A stretch of DNA of 64,000 bases from Streptomyces sp. CB01635 (GTDB lineage Bacteria; Actinomycetota; Actinomycetes; Streptomycetales; Streptomycetaceae): contig NZ_NNBL01000004.1 in NCBI RefSeq assembly GCF_002803065.1, forward strand, positions 191,831 through 255,830, in the 5' to 3' direction. Made by a program: the position numbers and the translations under genes. This document shows positions 1 to 8,096 of this stretch, in pieces. Position 1 is the stretch's first letter. Each line of letters begins with the position of its first letter. The notes below the pieces were generated by a model that worked only from the letters and a program-made list of their open reading frames with translations, had not been told where the DNA came from and made no database searches.

Positions 1-1836
1 GTCACATCCGATCTGGCGCAGGCGCGCCGCCTGCGCCGCCGTCTCCACGCACTCGGCGGTGACCGTGAGGCCGAGCCGGTGCGCGAGCTGCACCATGGCC
101 TCGACGATCACGGCGTCCGCGGGGGTCGCGTGCTCGCCCCCTTCGTCGTACTGGAATCCGCGCACGAACGAGCCGTCCAGCTTCAGGACCGACACCGGGA
201 GCCTGCTCAGGTACGCGAGGTTCGAGTAGCCGGTGCCGAAGTCGTCGATGGCGATGTGCACGCCCATGTCGCTGAGCGACTGCAGGGTCTGGAGGGGGCG
301 GCCCGCCGAGCCCATCACCGCGGACTCGGTCAGCTCCAACTGCAGGAGTTCCGGGGCGAGTCCGGTCTCCGCGAGGACCTCGGCGACATCCGCCACCAGG
401 TCCGAGTCCCACACCTGACGCACCGCCACGTTCACGCTCACATAGACCGGCGGAGTCCGGGGGTGCTCCAGCTGCCAGCTGCGCGCCTGCCGGCACGCCG
501 TACGCAGGACCCACCGGCCCAGCGGCACGATCGAGCCGTCCTCCTCGGCCAGTCCGATGAACCGATTCGGCGTGAGCATCCCGAACTGGGGGTGATCCCA
601 GCGCACGAGCGCCTCGACGCCGCGCAGCACCCCGTCGCCCAGATTCACCAGCGGCTGGTACTCGAGGACGAACTCGCCGCGCTCCACCGCGGGGCGCAGG
701 CTCGACGACAGGGCCTGTCGGGTCATCCGGTGCGCGTTGCGCTCCGGGTCGAAGAGCGTCCAGCGCGCCTTGCCGTCGGCCTTCGCCCAGTACAGCGTGG
801 TGTCCGCGGCCTGCATCAGGCCCGTCGCCGTAGTGCCCTTCATGTGCCGCTCCACGACCCCGATCGAGGCCGACACGGCGAGCCGCTGCCCCGACAGGTC
901 GAACGGTTCCTGGACCGCCCGGAGCACCGATTCGGCGAGCGCCGAGAGCTCTTCCGTGCCGGCCGAGTCCTCGACGAGCAGCGCGAACTCGTCGCCGCCG
1001 AGCCGCGCGACCAGCGGGGCCGCCGCCCCACGGCCGTAGCCGATCCGGTCGGCGCAGCGCGTGAGGCGCTCGGCCACGGCGGCGAGCAGCCGGTCCCCGA
1101 CGCCGTGCCCGAGCGAGTCGTTGACCGCCTTGAACCCGTCGAGGTCGAGGTAACACAGCCCGATCCGTCCACTGCCCGCCCCGTCGTACGCGCCCGCCTC
1201 CAGCGCGGCGGAGAGCCGCTCGAAGAACAGCGTGCGGTTCGGCAGCCGGGTCACCGGGTCGTGCATCTGCAAGTGCCGCAGCCGCGCCTGGAGTTCACGG
1301 CGGGCGCTGATGTCGGTGAGGGAGAGCAGCACCGTACGGCCGCCCGGCACCGGCGAGACGGTGACCTGGACCCACACGGAGTGTCCGTCGGGGTGCTTGA
1401 TCCTGCGGGTGCACGTCAGCCGCGCCTGCCGCCCGCGCAGCACCTCGCGGTACGTGTGCCAGGTGCGGGAGTCGGACGCCAGGTCCACGAGCTCCGCCGC
1501 CGTGTGCCCGGTGAGCCCGCCGGGGTCCTCCACGCCGAGCATCGCGGCGAGCGCGGCGTTGGCGGTGATCACCTGGCCCTGGCGGTCCACGACGGCCAGG
1601 GCGAGGGGTGCGGCGAGGAAGGCCGAGAGGTAGGGGGCGGGCGGGGACGCCGGCGGGGGAGGGGGTGCGGTGCCGAGCGCCTCGTGGGCCCGGGCGTCCT
1701 GGCCCGCGAGTACGGAGTCGGGGGTGGAGGCGTGCGAGGGCGCCGCCACCGCTGCGGAACTCTCCGTGACGGCGCGGCGGGTGGAGTCGGGCGCCGCGTC
1801 GGCCGCGGTCGTCGGCCCTTCGGACATTCCGCTCAC
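1..1836 (-). CDS. cdgA: PAS-GGDEF-EAL c-di-GMP cyclase/phosphodiesterase (3' end outside window)
   Basis: Cytoplasmic enzyme of cyclic di-GMP turnover. I take the GTG at 1836 as start because a GGAG lies 6 nt upstream; an in-frame ATG at 1827 has no such site. From there 612 codons stay open to the window edge, so the C-terminus is missing. The first ~65 residues are Ala/Pro-rich and probably disordered. A PAS-like domain follows (about 69-180, ending in a TDISAR linker). The GGDEF domain starts at HDPVTRLPN (~190) and has an intact GGDEF near residue 280, so cyclase activity is possible. The EAL domain (from ~370) keeps GVEALVRW, NVAVRQ and DDFGTGYSNLAYL, so hydrolysis is also possible. Domain order and chromosomal position match CdgA, a BldD target that influences development in S. 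coelicolor (family knowledge). Which activity dominates cannot be read here. Confidence 0.88.
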   Translation of the reverse strand, partial: MSGMSEGPTTAADAAPDSTRRAVTESSAAVAAPSHASTPDSVLAGQDARAHEALGTAPPPPPASPPAPYLSAFLAAPLALAVVDRQGQVITANAALAAMLGVEDPGGLTGHTAAELVDLASDSRTWHTYREVLRGRQARLTCTRRIKHPDGHSVWVQVTVSPVPGGRTVLLSLTDISARRELQARLRHLQMHDPVTRLPNRTLFFERLSAALEAGAYDGAGSGRIGLCYLDLDGFKAVNDSLGHGVGDRLLAAVAERLTRCADRIGYGRGAAAPLVARLGGDEFALLVEDSAGTEELSALAESVLRAVQEPFDLSGQRLAVSASIGVVERHMKGTTATGLMQAADTTLYWAKADGKARWTLFDPERNAHRMTRQALSSSLRPAVERGEFVLEYQPLVNLGDGVLRGVEALVRWDHPQFGMLTPNRFIGLAEEDGSIVPLGRWVLRTACRQARSWQLEHPRTPPVYVSVNVAVRQVWDSDLVADVAEVLAETGLAPELLQLELTESAVMGSAGRPLQTLQSLSDMGVHIAIDDFGTGYSNLAYLSRLPVSVLKLDGSFVRGFQYDEGGEHATPADAVIVEAMVQLAHRLGLTVTAECVETAAQAARLRQIGCD

Positions 1837-2203
1837 CGCTCGCTCCTGCAGTGCAGTCGTTCCGGGGGTCCGGGAGGGTTGCTCCCGGGTCATCACAGCC
1901 TGGGTGGCGAACGGCCTTCGCAGCCGGGCCCGCGCAGGAAAGTGTGCCGATCATAGAGGCAGCCCCGAGGCGCGAGCCAGCCTTGCCCGCCCGATCCGCC
2001 GGTTCGGCGGCATCCCGGGGTAGCCGGCAGATCGTTTCTGCTCGTGCCCGGCACAGCTTCTGGCCTCCCGCGATCGCGCGTGACGTTCTGTGACCGCCCG
2101 GGGTGTCGCCCCCTCACCCGACCGGGCCAGATAAACAGGGCGTAGTACTACAAATCCCCACACTCTGGGTTGGGTGTCCCGCTTTCCCGATCCGGAGGTC
2201 GAC
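1837..2203. other. Divergent intergenic region (cdgA / M6 protease promoters)
   Basis: No convincing gene lies in these 367 bp; short open frames here lack codon bias. The region must carry both promoters. The only pattern I can point to is GTGAC-N5-GTGAC at 2080-2094, a direct repeat. Related half-sites occur in BldD boxes, but those are inverted, so I do not call it a BldD site. Confidence 0.5.
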
Positions 2204-3481
2204 TTGCCGCGTCCGCTGCCACCCGGGGGAGTGGAGAGACCGCGCCTGCGCTCCGTCGGTGCGGCTCTCACCGCGCTCACCGCCATGGCCGCCACGTCCC
2301 TGGTCGCGGGTCCCGCGATTTCCGCCCCGTACGCGGGTCCCTGCTCGCTGGAGCGCACGGCGGCCCACCACTCGGAGGGCCTCGACACCTGGAACCGCGC
2401 CTATCCGCGCCCGGTCAGGACCCTCAACGCGGTGATGGTCTTCCTGTCCTTCCCCGACGCCCGGCCGACGACGACCCCCAAGGAACTCACGGCCGACTAC
2501 TTCCCCGCCACCAGCGACTTCTACGACCGGGCCTCCTACGGGAAGTTCCACCTGGTCCCGCACCCGCAGCGCCGCTGGCTCCGCATGCCGCACAGCTCGA
2601 CCTCGTACGCCATAGAGCGCGACTGGGACGCCGCGCACCGCGGTGCCTATCTGCGCGACGCCCTTCACACGGCCGACCGGCACACCGACTTCAGGAAGTT
2701 CGACGTCGTCTACTTCGTCGCCGACCCCGACGCGCCTGGCGTCGACTCGGACGCCACGAAGGTCGTCAACTTCGACAAGCCGATGCGGGCCGACGGTACG
2801 GACATCAAGCGCATCGTCACCGTCTTCGAGCAGCATCCGCCCGACCGCAACGTCCTCGCCCACGAGACGGGCCACGTCTTCGACCTGCCGGACCTCTACC
2901 ATCGGCCGACCGACGGCAAGGGTGACTGGGACACGTATGTCGGTGACTGGGACGTCATGGGCAGTCAGTTCGGGCTCGCGCCCGACTTTCTCGGCTGGCA
3001 CAAGTGGAAGCTGGGGTGGCTGGACCGGCGGCAGGTGGTGTGCGTGACCAGCAGTCGACGGGTCACCCTCGAACCCCTGGCGTCCGCGCCCGCGCGGCCG
3101 GGCGCGGCGCCCGGAACCAACGGGGCGCCGTTCGGCTCGGGCTACGGGACGAAGCTGGCCGTCGTGCGCACCGGGGAGGACAGCGCGATCGCCCTGGAGG
3201 CCCGCGACGCCGACGGCAACGACGCGGCGACGTGCTCCGAGGGCATCCTCGTCTACCGGGTGCGCAGCGAGACCGCCTCCGGCCACGGCCCGGTCGAGGT
3301 GCTCGACGCACACCCCGACACGGATGCGTGCTTCGGCGACTCGGTGTACCCGGCGCTCGCGGACGCACCGGTACGGGTGGGCGAGAGCTACAGGGTGCCG
3401 GGCGAAAACGTACGGATCAAGGTCGAGGGGCGTACGCGGTCGGGGGCTTGGACGGTGAAGGTGGGTGTGGGCAAGGGCTGA
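2204..3481 (+). CDS. Secreted M6-family metalloprotease (immune inhibitor A-like)
   Basis: Predicted extracellular zinc protease of 425 aa. I choose TTG 2204 because GGAGG sits 5 nt upstream (2194-2198); the in-frame GTG at 2174 has no ribosome site. The N-terminus reads as a Sec signal peptide: Arg-containing start, hydrophobic stretch ALTALTAMAATSLVAGPA, then AISAPYA as likely cleavage zone. The catalytic signature HETGHVFDLPDLYH (from ~residue 220) gives the HExxH zinc ligands followed by the PDLY typical of peptidase family M6. GDWDVMGS a little downstream matches the conserved methionine-turn region of such enzymes. About 200 residues with no recognisable domain follow. It stands alone between cdgA and the tRNA-Lys array. 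The substrate is unknown; M6 members degrade host or matrix proteins. Confidence 0.82.
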   Translation: MPRPLPPGGVERPRLRSVGAALTALTAMAATSLVAGPAISAPYAGPCSLERTAAHHSEGLDTWNRAYPRPVRTLNAVMVFLSFPDARPTTTPKELTADYFPATSDFYDRASYGKFHLVPHPQRRWLRMPHSSTSYAIERDWDAAHRGAYLRDALHTADRHTDFRKFDVVYFVADPDAPGVDSDATKVVNFDKPMRADGTDIKRIVTVFEQHPPDRNVLAHETGHVFDLPDLYHRPTDGKGDWDTYVGDWDVMGSQFGLAPDFLGWHKWKLGWLDRRQVVCVTSSRRVTLEPLASAPARPGAAPGTNGAPFGSGYGTKLAVVRTGEDSAIALEARDADGNDAATCSEGILVYRVRSETASGHGPVEVLDAHPDTDACFGDSVYPALADAPVRVGESYRVPGENVRIKVEGRTRSGAWTVKVGVGKG

Positions 3482-3509
3482 ACGCCTTCCGGGAAGGCGT
3501 CGGCATACG

Positions 3510-3849
3510 CAAGAAGCCCCTCGCTCTCGCGAGGGCATTCGCTGTGTCTGTGCGCCGTGGGGGACTCGAACCCCGGACCCGCTGATGCTGTGTCTTCCCG
3601 GGGGATGACCCCCGGACCCCCAGCCGCCTTTGCTGGGTCGGGGTCGGCCCGCAAATAGCGAATGCCCCCCACTCGCGTGGAGGGCATTCGCTGTGTCTGT
3701 GCGCCGCCAGGGACTCGAACCCCGGACCCGCTGATGCTGTGTCTTCCCGGGGGGCGACCCCCGGACCCCCAGCCGCCTTTGCCGAGTCGGGGTCAGCCCG
3801 CAAATAGCGAATGCCCCCCACTCGCGTGGAGGGCATTCACCGTGTCTGT
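3510..3849 (-). repeat. Tandem 149-bp repeats of tRNA-Lys 3' half plus terminator
   Basis: Two near-identical units start at 3552 and 3701; the functional tRNA-Lys starts the third at 3850. The spacing is exactly 149 bp both times. Each degenerate unit holds, on the minus strand, the last ~35-40 nt of the tRNA (end of anticodon stem, variable loop, T arm, acceptor 3' strand), a GC-rich spacer with its own inverted repeats, and the hairpin that terminates the tRNA. The 5' half of the tRNA is missing from units 1 and 2. Unit 1 has drifted in the acceptor strand. Upstream of unit 1 (3510-3551) is a remnant of a further hairpin. Likely origins are slipped duplication or leftover attachment sites of integrative elements. 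Confidence 0.85.
3809..3838 (-). terminator. Intrinsic terminator of tRNA-Lys
   Basis: Inverted repeat GAATGCCC...GGGCATTC with an inner CCAC/GTGG pairing, about 10 nt downstream of the tRNA-Lys 3' end. The same hairpin recurs 149 bp further on (3660-3689) and, diverged, near 3512-3540, so the tRNA has up to three terminators in series. Confidence 0.75.
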
Positions 3850-3922
3850 GCGCCGCCAGGGACTCGAACCCCGGACCCGCTGATTAAGAGTCAGCTGCTC
3901 TAACCAACTGAGCTAGCGGCGC
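3849..3922 (-). tRNA. tRNA-Lys(CTT)
   Basis: The minus strand folds as a complete cloverleaf of 74 nt: acceptor stem GCGCCGC/GCGGCGC, D arm with AGTTGGTTA, anticodon stem GCTGA/TCAGC around the loop CTCTTAA (anticodon CTT, reading AAG), and T loop TTCGAGT. Discriminator base is A and no CCA is encoded. AAG is the dominant lysine codon at this GC content. Its 5' end overlaps the stop codon of the upstream same-strand gene. Confidence 0.96.
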
Positions 3923-4539
3923 CTGCTGACGTCGTAGACCTTAGCATCCTGATCCGGGCCAGGAAAAATCGATATCCGCACTGAAGGTTTGGTGCTCGCG
4001 CGGGCCGCGCGGACGCAGGCCCAGAGCAGTACCTCGGGTCCCGGCAGCCATGGGTGGAGGGTGTCGGGGGCGACCACCCAGCGCGAGTCGGCGCGTGGTC
4101 CCCCGGCGTGGTCGGCGCCCCCGGCCGGCGGCGGGACGGTCACCGCGTCGCCGCTTCCGTGGCACAGCAGCGGCGGCACCGCCGGGCCCCACTCCTCCCA
4201 CTCCAGGAGCGAGGGCAGCCGGTGAGCGGTGCCGGGGGCCGCGAACAGGAGCATGCGCCCGCGGTGCGCGGCGACCGGGCCGGAGCCGGGGCCGTCCTCC
4301 CAGAGCGCGTCCAGCATCCGGCGCCCGAACATCGACGGCACGTTCACCACGTCGAAGGCGGTACCGCAGGGCAGCACCACAGGGGCGTCCGGCCGGGACT
4401 CCCATAACGCGAGGGTGCTGCGCGGATACGTTCCCGCCGAGGCGAGCCACGCGGCGCCCTCCCGGGTGGCGCCCGCGATGTCGAATCGGTCGGACCGGGT
4501 CAGCCGGCCGGCGCTGTTCTGGGAGTGTGTGGCGCTCAT
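3913..4539 (-). CDS. Prim-Pol-domain-like protein, N-terminal type
   Basis: A 208-aa protein of the kind annotated in Streptomyces as bifunctional DNA primase/polymerase, N-terminal. The visible core is WLASAGTYPRSTLALWESRP, then VVLPCGTAFDVVNVP, FAAPGTAHRLP, LLCHGSGDAVTVPPP and SRWVVAPDTLHPWLP. I see no helicase part and no clear set of metal-binding acidic residues, so polymerase activity is doubtful. The start is ATG 4539; the ribosome site is weak. The stop TAG and the three preceding Arg codons lie at the edge of the downstream tRNA-Lys (10-nt overlap on the same strand). A shorter relative occurs at 12712-13149. The biological role of these stand-alone proteins is unknown to me. Confidence 0.7.
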   Translation of the reverse strand: MSATHSQNSAGRLTRSDRFDIAGATREGAAWLASAGTYPRSTLALWESRPDAPVVLPCGTAFDVVNVPSMFGRRMLDALWEDGPGSGPVAAHRGRMLLFAAPGTAHRLPSLLEWEEWGPAVPPLLCHGSGDAVTVPPPAGGADHAGGPRADSRWVVAPDTLHPWLPGPEVLLWACVRAARASTKPSVRISIFPGPDQDAKVYDVSRRR

Positions 4540-4682
4540 GACACTTACATCTACCGGGCGTGAGCGCGCGACTTCCCAGGGTTGCCGGAAATAGGGACAG
4601 GAGGGGGCGGGGTGGAGTATCTTGCCCCACGGCATATGCCAAAGGATCTTTACGGGTGCGGTTGCATTGCCACCGCCTTCCG

Positions 4683-5036
4683 CTACGGCCGGTTCTCGGC
4701 CGGCCCGCGCATCAGGTCGCGGCCGAACTCGACCATCTTCTTCGCGTAGTCCTCGGTCCACTGCGCCCGCTCGGCGATCGCCGCGGGCGTCAGCCGGTCG
4801 AAGCGGCGCGGGTCGGCGAGCTGGGCCGCCGCCAGGGCCTGGAACTCCACGGACCGGTCGGTCGCGGCGCGGAACGCAAGCGCCAGCTCCGTCGCGCGGG
4901 CGAGCAGCTCGCGCGGGTCCTCGATCGCCTCCAGGCCGAAGAAGTGCTCCGGGTCCGCGGCGGCCTCGGCCGGCTCGAAGAGCAGCGGGGCCGGACGCAT
5001 CCGCCTCTCGGTACGGGCCCGCTCGGGCTCGGCCAT
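4683..5036 (-). CDS. Small conserved hypothetical protein
   Basis: A 117-aa protein, start ATG 5036 preceded by AGGAGG at 7 nt. Apart from an Arg-rich N-terminus (about 14 residues) it is predicted all-helical and charged: ELLARATELALAFRAATDR, FQALAAAQLADPRRFDRL, WTEDYAKKMVEFGRDLMRG. There is no signal peptide, membrane segment or known motif. The helix pattern resembles phasin-like or other small helical scaffolding proteins, but this is only a resemblance in composition. It lies between the Prim-Pol-like gene and the helicase gene, same strand, with 88 nt to the helicase stop. Function not recognised. Confidence 0.65.
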   Translation of the reverse strand: MAEPERARTERRMRPAPLLFEPAEAAADPEHFFGLEAIEDPRELLARATELALAFRAATDRSVEFQALAAAQLADPRRFDRLTPAAIAERAQWTEDYAKKMVEFGRDLMRGPAENRP

Positions 5037-5124
5037 GATGTTCCTCCTCGTACGGTGTCCAGCCCCACGTCGCCGCCGGGGCCACCTTCTATTCTCCGCA
5101 GGCCCGCAAGAGCGCCCTCCCACC

Positions 5125-6501
5125 TCAAGGCATCCACCCCACCCGGTGTTCCGCGAGGCGGGCCAGTACCGCGTGATTCGCCTCCCAGCCATCCGGGAAT
5201 TTCACCGTGACTCCCAGCTGGACCGGTTCCGTCGACGGGTGGTCGTCCAGCAGGGCCGGGACGCCCGCGCGGCAGACCACGATGCACGCGTGGCGGTGGC
5301 GGGAGGCCAGGACGCAGAGGCGGCCCGTTTCCAGGTGGAACGCCGTCGCGTCGGGGCGGCCCGAGAGCGGGTGCAGGACGACCGTGACGTCGAACTCACG
5401 GCCCTGCAGCCGGTTCGCCGTGTCCACGGTGACGTCCGTGACGCCGAGGTCCGCGAGTGCCGAGCGCACCGCCGCGGCCTGGTCGCGATGCGCCGTGCCG
5501 ACCGCGATGCGGTCCGTCGTGAGGGGGGACGGGTCGGGGCCGCGTTCCGAGACCGTGGCCCCGCCGCGGTCCAGCAGGCGTCGTACCACCTGGGCCAGGG
5601 CCCGTACGGCCTCGGGGTCGGTGCGGGGCGTGTGCCTCGCCGGGAGTTCGAGCAGGCCCCAGCCCGACTCCGCTGCCTCGTCGATCACCCGGTCCGGGCC
5701 CGAGCCGTCGGAGGCGACCTCGAACCCCAGGCTGCGGTCGCCGTGGTCCGTGCCGCTGCGGAACGGCGTGTACGGGTAGAACGCGCCGGAGACCAGCGGC
5801 GCGGCGGACGCCGGGAGGCGCCAGGAGACCGGGAGCCGGTGCTGCGGCAGCTCGGGGTTGTGCGCCAGGAGCGTCGTCACGGCGGACGCCGACGGGTCGT
5901 ACGACAGGCCCGCCCACTGCTCGGCCCCGACGATCGCGAACGGGTCGAGCTGGCCCGGGTCGCCCACGAAGAGCGCCCGCTCGAACAGGCCCGCCACGGC
6001 GAGCAGCGCGTCCGAGCGCATCTGGTACGCCTCGTCGACGATGGCGTGCTGCCAGGGGGTGATGTCCTTGACGTGCGCCCACTTCGCGGCCGTCGAGATG
6101 ACGACCGGCAACGGCGCGAGATCACCGGCCTTGGTCGACTTGCGCACGTTCGCCAGGTCGTCGAGCGCCTTGTCGTACGGGTCGGGGTCGCTGCTGTGCA
6201 AGCGCCCGACGGGCAGCTCGGGGTTCTTCTCGGCGAGGCGCAGGACGAGGTCGTCGACCTGCGCGTTCGTCTGCGCGATGACCATCAACGGGCGGCCCGC
6301 CTCGGCCAGTTCGAGCGCGGCCCGGACCACGAGTGTCGACTTCCCGGCGCCGGGCGGGGAGTCCACGACGATGCCGCGGGCCGTGCCGTGCAGGGTGTCG
6401 CGGAGGATGCCGTCGGTGGCGCGGCCGGCCTCCGCCCCCGGGTCGAACGGGGTGTCGCCGTTCGTGCCGGAGCGGCCGGGCGCATGCGGTGCGGCCGTCA
6501 C
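5125..6501 (-). CDS. Superfamily 1 (UPF1/Dna2-like) helicase
   Basis: A 458-aa ATPase with the full SF1 motif series: Walker A PPGAGKST (~50), motif Ia VIAQTNAQVDDL, motif II DEAYQ (~150), motif III FVGDPGQLDPF, motif IV SWRLPASAAPL, motif V ANRLQGREFDVTVV and motif VI LASRHRHACIV. DEAxQ plus GDxxQL is characteristic of the SF1B UPF1/Dna2/Senataxin-like group. It lacks the N-terminal nuclease and beta-barrel regions of full-length relatives. The ATG (6501) overlaps the stop of the upstream gene as ATGA, so translation is coupled. I infer that it is the motor of a three-gene complex with the two genes upstream. No role is known from the sequence alone; DNA repair, recombination or defence are all possible. 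Confidence 0.85.
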   Translation of the reverse strand: MTAAPHAPGRSGTNGDTPFDPGAEAGRATDGILRDTLHGTARGIVVDSPPGAGKSTLVVRAALELAEAGRPLMVIAQTNAQVDDLVLRLAEKNPELPVGRLHSSDPDPYDKALDDLANVRKSTKAGDLAPLPVVISTAAKWAHVKDITPWQHAIVDEAYQMRSDALLAVAGLFERALFVGDPGQLDPFAIVGAEQWAGLSYDPSASAVTTLLAHNPELPQHRLPVSWRLPASAAPLVSGAFYPYTPFRSGTDHGDRSLGFEVASDGSGPDRVIDEAAESGWGLLELPARHTPRTDPEAVRALAQVVRRLLDRGGATVSERGPDPSPLTTDRIAVGTAHRDQAAAVRSALADLGVTDVTVDTANRLQGREFDVTVVLHPLSGRPDATAFHLETGRLCVLASRHRHACIVVCRAGVPALLDDHPSTEPVQLGVTVKFPDGWEANHAVLARLAEHRVGWMP

Positions 6502-8096
6502 AACAGATCCTCCGTGGTCACGGCGTCCGGCGCCTCAGGCACCGGCACACCCGAACGGTCCGTACGCGGCGGGCCGCCGTGCGTCCACGGCGTCTCCTCC
6601 GGGTCCGGCAGCTTCGGACCGCCCCGCTGCTCGTGCTCGAAGAGCGTGAAGCACACCTGGTCACCCTTCTCCGGGACGGATCCCGGCTCCGGCTCCTTGC
6701 CGCGGCCCATCTTGTCCAGGACGCGCAGGACGACCCCGCCCTCGGCGTCGTACGACACGAACTCCGCCGCCTGAGGCTTGCCGTCGAGCGAGCGGTACAC
6801 CTTCGTGCGCTCGCCGAGATGCGGCACGTCGTCGGTGCGGACGGTGATCAGTGGGCGCGGCCGGTTCTTCTCGTTGTACGCCGGGACCGACTCCGTCACC
6901 TCGCCCGCGAACGCCTCCCCGGTGAGCCGGCGGCCCGCCATGACCAGCGGGTCGTCGAGCGCCTCCTGCGCGTCCAGCCTGGCCTGCTCGCGCTCGCGCG
7001 TCGCCAGCTTGTTGGCCGCCGTCACCGCGTCGTCGCGGCGCGGCTGCGGCGGCTCGCCCGCGGCGACGCGGTCCCGGTGGCCGGTGAACGACCAGCGGTC
7101 GCGCGTCCAGCGCTCCGCGGCGCGCGGCCCCTCGGGGAGCGTGCACAGCGTGTCCAGGCCGCGCCACACCGCGTCCCACGTGGGCCGGGTGCGGCTCTCG
7201 ACGAGCGCGTGGATGTCGCGCTCGGCCGCCGTCAGCGCGGCGAGCCTCGCGTCCGCCTCGATGCCGTCCTCGGCGGCGGCCAGCAGGGTGCGGGCCTTGT
7301 CGTAATGCTCGATCGCGGGAGCCAGCAGCTTGTTGTCGAACGCGGGGTCGGTGGCCGGGCCCGCGGGCGGGCAGACGAGCTGGCCGTCCTTGTCCCGGGC
7401 CAGCTCGGCGCGGAGCGCGGCCTCGGCGCCCGACGTGCCCTCCGGGGCCTCGATCCAGGCGAGCAGCGCGCCCAGGTGCTGGTCCTCCAGAGTGGACTGG
7501 CCCGTCGCCCAGTGCCGGGACAGCAGGTCCGTCATGGCGAGCAGGAGCGCGGAACCGGGAACTCTGGCCCGCTCCCCGAAGTGCGTCAGCCAGCGGCCCA
7601 GCAGCGGGACGTGCGGCGGGGCGGGATAGGGCGCCTCGGGCTCCTGCTCGGCGGTGCGGCGGAACCGCATCGAGCGCCCGAGCAGCCGCACGAACTCGAT
7701 GCCGGACCGGCTCGGCAGGATCAGCTGGGGCGCGTCCGCGCACAGCTCGACCTCCACCTTGGCCCGCTTCCCGGTCGTCGGGTCCGTCTCCGCGCGCTCG
7801 GCGGCCTCGACGTCGGCCGCGAACCCGTCGACGTACGGCAGGACGATCCCCGCCAGCTCGGCGAGGAACGCGAAGCGCAGGTCACGGTCGCGGGGCTGGG
7901 GCACCACGAGCAGCCGGGGCGAGGTGCGCTCCGTGCCGACGAGCGCGCCGAGCGGAGCACCCGCCTCACCGGCCGTGATCAGCGGGACGAGGACGAGGGG
8001 GCGCTGCGACAGATGGCGGTGCCGCACGGTCGCGACCGGCTGGGCGCGCCCGCTCTGCACGGCCTCCAGACGGGCCAGATCGTTGATCAGCGGCAT
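6498..8096 (-). CDS. Middle subunit of nuclease-helicase operon, unknown function
   Basis: A 532-aa protein (start ATG 8096) overlapping the nuclease gene by 10 nt and the helicase start by 4 nt. I recognise no catalytic motif. The first ~200 residues are mixed alpha/beta (RPLVLVPLI, RLLVVPQPRDRDLRF). The middle (~230-400) is helical and charged, with EDGIEADARLAALTAAER suggesting a stalk. The C-terminus (~420-500) alternates beta strands and turns (RPLITVRTDDVP, EFVSYDAEGGVVLRVLDKM, GDQVCFTLFEHE) and could be a beta-barrel, as found between nuclease and helicase in Dna2 or as domain 1B in UPF1-like enzymes. That makes it a plausible connector joining the flanking nuclease and helicase. This is inference from layout and strand pattern, not from detected homology. 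Confidence 0.75.
   Translation of the reverse strand: MPLINDLARLEAVQSGRAQPVATVRHRHLSQRPLVLVPLITAGEAGAPLGALVGTERTSPRLLVVPQPRDRDLRFAFLAELAGIVLPYVDGFAADVEAAERAETDPTTGKRAKVEVELCADAPQLILPSRSGIEFVRLLGRSMRFRRTAEQEPEAPYPAPPHVPLLGRWLTHFGERARVPGSALLLAMTDLLSRHWATGQSTLEDQHLGALLAWIEAPEGTSGAEAALRAELARDKDGQLVCPPAGPATDPAFDNKLLAPAIEHYDKARTLLAAAEDGIEADARLAALTAAERDIHALVESRTRPTWDAVWRGLDTLCTLPEGPRAAERWTRDRWSFTGHRDRVAAGEPPQPRRDDAVTAANKLATREREQARLDAQEALDDPLVMAGRRLTGEAFAGEVTESVPAYNEKNRPRPLITVRTDDVPHLGERTKVYRSLDGKPQAAEFVSYDAEGGVVLRVLDKMGRGKEPEPGSVPEKGDQVCFTLFEHEQRGGPKLPDPEETPWTHGGPPRTDRSGVPVPEAPDAVTTEDLL

Noticed and set aside
3510..3922. Possible CRISPR array from the regular 149-bp period
   Set aside because: The units are nearly identical through their length, with no variable spacers, and are derived from a tRNA and its terminator.
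4540..4682. A gene between the Prim-Pol-like protein and the small helical protein
   Set aside because: The 143 bp holds no frame with codon bias or a ribosome site. I see nothing in it.
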